A program made the position numbers and the translations under genes. A DNA stretch of 64,000 nt from Paraburkholderia solitsugae (GTDB lineage Bacteria; Pseudomonadota; Gammaproteobacteria; Burkholderiales; Burkholderiaceae), in contig NZ_WOEY01000077.1 in the NCBI RefSeq assembly GCF_013177695.1, forward strand, positions 1 to 64,000, written 5' to 3'. Below the pieces are notes generated by a model that saw only the letters and a list, made by a program, of their open reading frames with translations, was not told the DNA's origin and did not search any database. Of this stretch, positions 60,604 through 64,000 are shown one piece after another; within the stretch, counting starts at the first letter, position 1; each line of letters starts with the position of its first letter.

Positions 60604-61686
60604 ATGTCCACCCAGACAATACCCGGCCATAGTTTTCCGACGCCCTGCAAACGCTGTGGCGGTGCGCTATACCGGCAAGTCGACTATTGCCCGTATTGCG
60701 GCGCGATACATCCACTCGACACCGCCCCACACAAGCGCGTTGTGATTCCCGGCAGCCGCGCCAGTGCCATGAACAAGACGGCGCAGAAAAGCAGCGTCGA
60801 TCCGACGCAGCCGGGCGAAACCGAGCTCGCCGCGCAGGGTCCGTCCATCGACGAAGCCGCCCCTATCGAGCCCCCGATGCTACCGGTACTCGCGTCGTTT
60901 CCTCCGCGCGCTGATCCTCCGTCTTCCGCCGATCTGCCGCTTTCTGCCGATCCACCGCATTCCGGCGGCCGTAGCGCGATCCCGGTGCGCCGGGTGCTGC
61001 TCGCAATCGTAGCCATTGGCGCAATCGGACTAGCGTATGTCGCCTACGCACTATTCAGTGACAACCACGACTCGCAGAACGACACCACCGAACAGAGCGC
61101 CGACAACGCTCCGGATGCCAGAACGGCGACCGGCACGATTGCGCTGTACGCCCCGGCTCAGCCGATGAATCAGGCTGCAGCGGGTAAGCCCGCTGCGCCG
61201 ACCAATCCTGCCAATCTCGCCAAGGCCGCCCCGGCAATCGCAGCCACGCCTATTGCGCCACCTGCGCCTGCCGCCGCAACACCTGTGAAACCAGCGGCGC
61301 CACAGTTCCGCGATGCGGCGCAAGCGCTGCAGGCAGCGCGTCTGGCCTTCCGCGCCAACGATCTGTCCGCGGCACAAGCGGCGCTTGGCACGGTGCAAAC
61401 GCTGCAACCCGGCAACACCGACGCGCAAAGCCTGCTGACCGAATTGAAGCCGCTCGCCGCGCGCCGCGACACCGCGTTGCAGGCAGCACAGTTGTGTGCC
61501 GCGCAGCAGTCGTGGAGTTGCGCACGCCAGCACGCCAATGAGGCGCTCGCGATCGACAGCGGCAACGACACCGCGAAGACGATCCTCGAACGCGTGATTC
61601 ACGAGACAGGTTGGGCGCCGCTCAAACCGCATGCGGCGATCGACAGTCCGGTGAGCGATAAATCATTTGGATACCGAATTTCATAG
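60604..61686 (+). CDS. Zinc-ribbon, single-TM, TPR-like protein
   Basis: A 360-residue protein of no named family. The N-terminal zinc ribbon has CKRCGGALYRQVDYCPYCG (two CxxC pairs), followed by a Pro/Ser-rich linker, a TM helix at about 123-145 (VLLAIVAIGAIGLAYVAYALF), a Pro/Ala-rich stretch, and a C-terminal helical repeat domain (about 235-345; QALQAARLAFRANDLSAAQAALGTVQTLQPGNTDAQSLL) with a two-Cys segment AAQLCAAQQSWSCARQHANEAL. The ribbon is probably cytoplasmic and the TPR-like part periplasmic. ATG 60604 is chosen. It precedes the TAXI protein gene by 199 bp. Confidence 0.75.
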   Translation: MSTQTIPGHSFPTPCKRCGGALYRQVDYCPYCGAIHPLDTAPHKRVVIPGSRASAMNKTAQKSSVDPTQPGETELAAQGPSIDEAAPIEPPMLPVLASFPPRADPPSSADLPLSADPPHSGGRSAIPVRRVLLAIVAIGAIGLAYVAYALFSDNHDSQNDTTEQSADNAPDARTATGTIALYAPAQPMNQAAAGKPAAPTNPANLAKAAPAIAATPIAPPAPAAATPVKPAAPQFRDAAQALQAARLAFRANDLSAAQAALGTVQTLQPGNTDAQSLLTELKPLAARRDTALQAAQLCAAQQSWSCARQHANEALAIDSGNDTAKTILERVIHETGWAPLKPHAAIDSPVSDKSFGYRIS

Positions 61687-61885
61687 CCGTTCGCACGACC
61701 GATTTGCCTGACTGACTGAATCATGGCACGCCCGATCGCACTGGCGTTTCGCGTGCCCTCTGAGCGGCAACAGACGGACATGGCATGCGCGGCGCATTGA
61801 ACATGAGATGGCAAACCGGCTTACCGGTGCTTCGCGCGCGCCGACGCGAGAGGCTGTTCAAACCTGACGGATAGGTGGATAGACC

Positions 61886-62959
61886 ATGCTGAAGAGACTT
61901 CTCGCGGGATGGCTGGGGCTGGCGCTATTGGTCATGTGTTCGTTCGCTGGCGCGGAGCCTGCGCACTACAAGATCGTCACCGGTCCGGAACGGGGCACGT
62001 ACATTCAGATCGGCCAGGATCTGTCGAAATGGGTGGCGCAACCGGCGGGCATCGACCTGGAAGTCATGGCTTCGAAGGGCTCGGCTGAAAACGTGCAGCG
62101 CATGCGCTTCGAGCCAGGCGTGAAGCTCGCGCTGGTGCAGTCCGATGTGTATCAGGCCTACATCGACATGGCCAACGCGGGCAACGCCGACGCGGGTACG
62201 ACAATCCGGCCGCTCCGGCTCATCATGCCGCTCTACGACGAGGAAATTAACGTCGTGGTGCGCGCGGACTCGCCGATGAAAACCTTCGCCGACATCAAGG
62301 ACAAGAGCATCAGTGTGGGCCTGATCGGCAGCGGCACCGCGCAATCGGCCACGACCCTCTATCACCTGATGTTCGGACAGGCGATTCCCGAGCAGAACAT
62401 CCAGCACCTGAGTAACGAAGACGCGCTAGCCGCGTTGATCGTCAAGAAAGTGGATGTTGCGATCATCGTGGTCGGGCAGCCAGCGAAACTGTTCACCGAC
62501 ATGAATCCCGAATTGCTGCAACAGATCCGCCCGCTGAGGGTTGATCCCAACGCGCCCGAAACCGCCCGTGCGAAGCAGACATATTTTCCCGCGACGCTCC
62601 GCGCGACCAGCTATCCGAACTGGCTGAAGGAAGACGTCCCCACGCTGACCGTGAAGGCCTTTCTCGTCACCTACGACTACGGTCTGCGCGACACCGTCGG
62701 CAACCTGAATCGCTTTGCGGATTCGCTGTGCGCCAACTTCGACAATCTGCAGGAGCACGGGCATCCAAAGTGGAAGCAGGTGAAACTCGAACTGCCGACT
62801 CTCGTGCGCGGATGGAAATACTACGGGCCCGTGGAGAAACATCTACGCGCGTGTCTCACGAACAAAAGTGCGGCGATCAACGCGACGGCGGCGCAAGCCG
62901 CGCAGAAAGCGCGCTCCTCGTGCACGGATCAGGAGCGTCTGCTGTTGCTGTGCAAGTAG
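61886..62959 (+). CDS. TAXI-family TRAP transporter solute-binding protein, orphan
   Basis: A 357-residue exported protein. The signal peptide (1-23, ends SFAGA) is followed by a TAXI/NMT1-like binding fold: YKIVTGPERGTYIQIGQDLSKWV, LEVMASKGSAENVQRMRF, LALVQSDVYQAYI, ISVGLIGSGTAQSATTLYHLMFG and a conserved late FLVTYDYGLRDTVGNL. The C-terminus has three Cys beyond the usual fold (RACLTNKSAAI, RSSCTDQERLLLLCK). No TRAP membrane gene (fused DctQM) is nearby, so the partner must be elsewhere or the protein serves as a sensor. The ligand is unknown. Confidence 0.87.
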   Translation: MLKRLLAGWLGLALLVMCSFAGAEPAHYKIVTGPERGTYIQIGQDLSKWVAQPAGIDLEVMASKGSAENVQRMRFEPGVKLALVQSDVYQAYIDMANAGNADAGTTIRPLRLIMPLYDEEINVVVRADSPMKTFADIKDKSISVGLIGSGTAQSATTLYHLMFGQAIPEQNIQHLSNEDALAALIVKKVDVAIIVVGQPAKLFTDMNPELLQQIRPLRVDPNAPETARAKQTYFPATLRATSYPNWLKEDVPTLTVKAFLVTYDYGLRDTVGNLNRFADSLCANFDNLQEHGHPKWKQVKLELPTLVRGWKYYGPVEKHLRACLTNKSAAINATAAQAAQKARSSCTDQERLLLLCK

Positions 62960-62986
62960 TAACGTCGCGTGATGAGAAGCATGCGT

Positions 62987-64000
62987 TCAGGCGCGCTCCT
63001 GCGCTGCGGCCGACACGTCCATCGCCCGCTGCAGCGCCTCGTACACCTTCGGCCGGTTGCATTGCGACACGTTAAAGCGCAGGAAGCCGGCCGCCGATTG
63101 CGACGTGCTGAACACGTTTCCCGGCGCGAACACCACACTCTCGGCTAACGCGTGACGCGCGATGTCGGCGGCGTCGAGCGCATCCGGCAGGCGCGCCCAC
63201 ACGAAAATACCGGCGCGTGGCCGCGTCCACACTTCAAGGCCTGCATAGCCCAGCCGCCTGATCGTCTCGCCCATGGCGTCCGCGAGCTTCGCGCGCATCG
63301 ATTCCAGGTGACGCCGGTACGTGCCGTCCACCAGCAGACGATGCACGACGCTCGCCGCGAGCTGGCCGTTGCCGAACGTGGTGGCCAGCTTCAGATCGAC
63401 CAGCGGCTCGACCCATTCGCTGCGCGCCGCAATGTAGCCGCAGCGCACGGCCGCGGACAAGGTCTTCGAAAAACTGCCGATCGTGACCACCCGCGCAAGA
63501 CCGTCGAACGCCGCGAGACGCGGCGCCGGTTCGTCCTCGAAGTCGGCGAAGATATCGTCCTCGACGACCAGCAGATTGTGCTCGCCCGCCAGTTTCAGCA
63601 ACCGATGCGCGATGGCCGGCGCGAGCGTGGCGCCGGTCGGATTGTGGATCGCGGAATTGGTCACGTAGAGCCGCGGACGATGCTCGATCAGCGCCCGCTC
63701 GAATGCCGCCAGATCGGGCCCGGACGGCGTATAAGGCACACCGACGATGCGGACGCGATGCGCGCGCAGCAGCGCCTGAAAGTTGAAGTAGCACGGGTCG
63801 TCGATCAGGACCGTGTCGCCGGGTTCCAGCAGAAAGCGGCACACGAGATCGAGCGCGTGCGTGCCGCCGTCGGTCAGCACAATCTGCTCGGGCGGCGCCT
63901 CCACGCCGTGCTGCGCGAGCCGCCAGGCGAGTTGCTGACGCAGCGCCGGCAAACCGAGCGGACTCGCATAGTCGGCGAGCGGCGACTGCGGATCGCGCGC
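62987..64000 (-). CDS. PLP-dependent aminotransferase-like protein, probable MocR/PdxR-type regulator (partial)
   Basis: An open frame running off the right edge; at least 337 C-terminal residues are visible. It is a fold-type I aminotransferase: DYASPLGLPALRQQLAWRL, IVLTDGGTHALDLVCRFLLEPGDTVLIDDPCYFNF, VTNSAIHNPTGATL, VVEDDIFADFEDEP and the PLP Lys in VTIGSFSKTLSAAVRCGY. The style (DDPCYFNFQALLRAHRVRIVGVPYTPSGPDL) is that of MocR regulators, which carry an N-terminal GntR HTH; that part would lie beyond the window. Without it, an aminotransferase cannot be excluded. Confidence 0.85.
   Translation of the reverse strand, partial: ARDPQSPLADYASPLGLPALRQQLAWRLAQHGVEAPPEQIVLTDGGTHALDLVCRFLLEPGDTVLIDDPCYFNFQALLRAHRVRIVGVPYTPSGPDLAAFERALIEHRPRLYVTNSAIHNPTGATLAPAIAHRLLKLAGEHNLLVVEDDIFADFEDEPAPRLAAFDGLARVVTIGSFSKTLSAAVRCGYIAARSEWVEPLVDLKLATTFGNGQLAASVVHRLLVDGTYRRHLESMRAKLADAMGETIRRLGYAGLEVWTRPRAGIFVWARLPDALDAADIARHALAESVVFAPGNVFSTSQSAAGFLRFNVSQCNRPKVYEALQRAMDVSAAAQERA

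Overview
The window looks like a chromosomal segment of a Burkholderiaceae bacterium, most likely Paraburkholderia or a close relative. The evidence is high GC content with strongly GC-biased third codon positions, a Burkholderia-type type VI secretion (T6SS) locus, a BetR-domain regulator, and many genes typical of soil or plant-associated burkholderias. No rRNA, tRNA, CRISPR array, transposase or prophage was seen. Both ends cut through genes: a sulfolactate-dehydrogenase-like gene on the left and a PLP-dependent aminotransferase-like gene on the right.

0-5.6 kb is a probable sulfolactate catabolic island: comC-like (partial), a DctA-type carrier, suyB, suyA, a divergent GntR regulator with two strong inverted-repeat operators, and a slcC-like 2-hydroxyacid dehydrogenase. 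Together these could interconvert both sulfolactate enantiomers through sulfopyruvate and release sulfite with SuyAB. 5.9-8.7 kb holds a double-PAS diguanylate cyclase and small enzymes. 8.8-13.2 kb holds a heavy-metal/oxidant-type two-component system, a DUF5666-like periplasmic protein, a b-type cytochrome and a Tat-exported, lipoprotein-like molybdopterin enzyme. A perfect ATGAC-N6-GTCAT box lies in the divergent promoter. The arrangement recalls hprRS-msrPQ of E. coli.

13.2-17.4 kb has an AraC regulator, a YahK/CAD-type alcohol dehydrogenase and a LysR regulator. Between the last two lies an approximately 845-bp element made of two approximately 280-bp inverted arms, each with a covarying hairpin. 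17.8-39.9 kb is a T6SS locus: a membrane protein with a C-terminal Cys domain, TagX-like peptidase, TssM, TagF, BON-OmpA protein, TssA, ClpV, TssG, TssF, TssE, Hcp, TssC, TssB, TPR lipoprotein, TssJ, TssK and TssL. All core parts except the VgrG/PAAR spike are present, and no effector is visible.

40-46 kb has zwf, a two-gene trans-3-hydroxy-L-proline pathway (dehydratase plus pyrroline-2-carboxylate reductase), a 2TM-RCK potassium channel, a Cys-rich periplasmic protein and a C39-like protease. 46.1-47.8 kb is a hipBA toxin-antitoxin module with a 43-bp perfect palindrome centred on its -35 box. 48.1-51.4 kb is an unusual signalling module: a BetR-HTH/receiver protein facing a hybrid histidine kinase that is co-transcribed with a periplasmic molybdopterin-fold protein lacking the Mo-ligand Cys. 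51.7-64 kb has a phosphoribosyltransferase-HAD fusion, a NERD-UvrD helicase, two GSTs, a Zur-like regulator with a leaderless-type promoter, an orphan receiver, a divergent TetR/DHA2 efflux pair, a zinc-ribbon/TPR membrane protein and an orphan TAXI solute-binding protein.

All assignments come from reading the sequence and recognising families. No database search was run.
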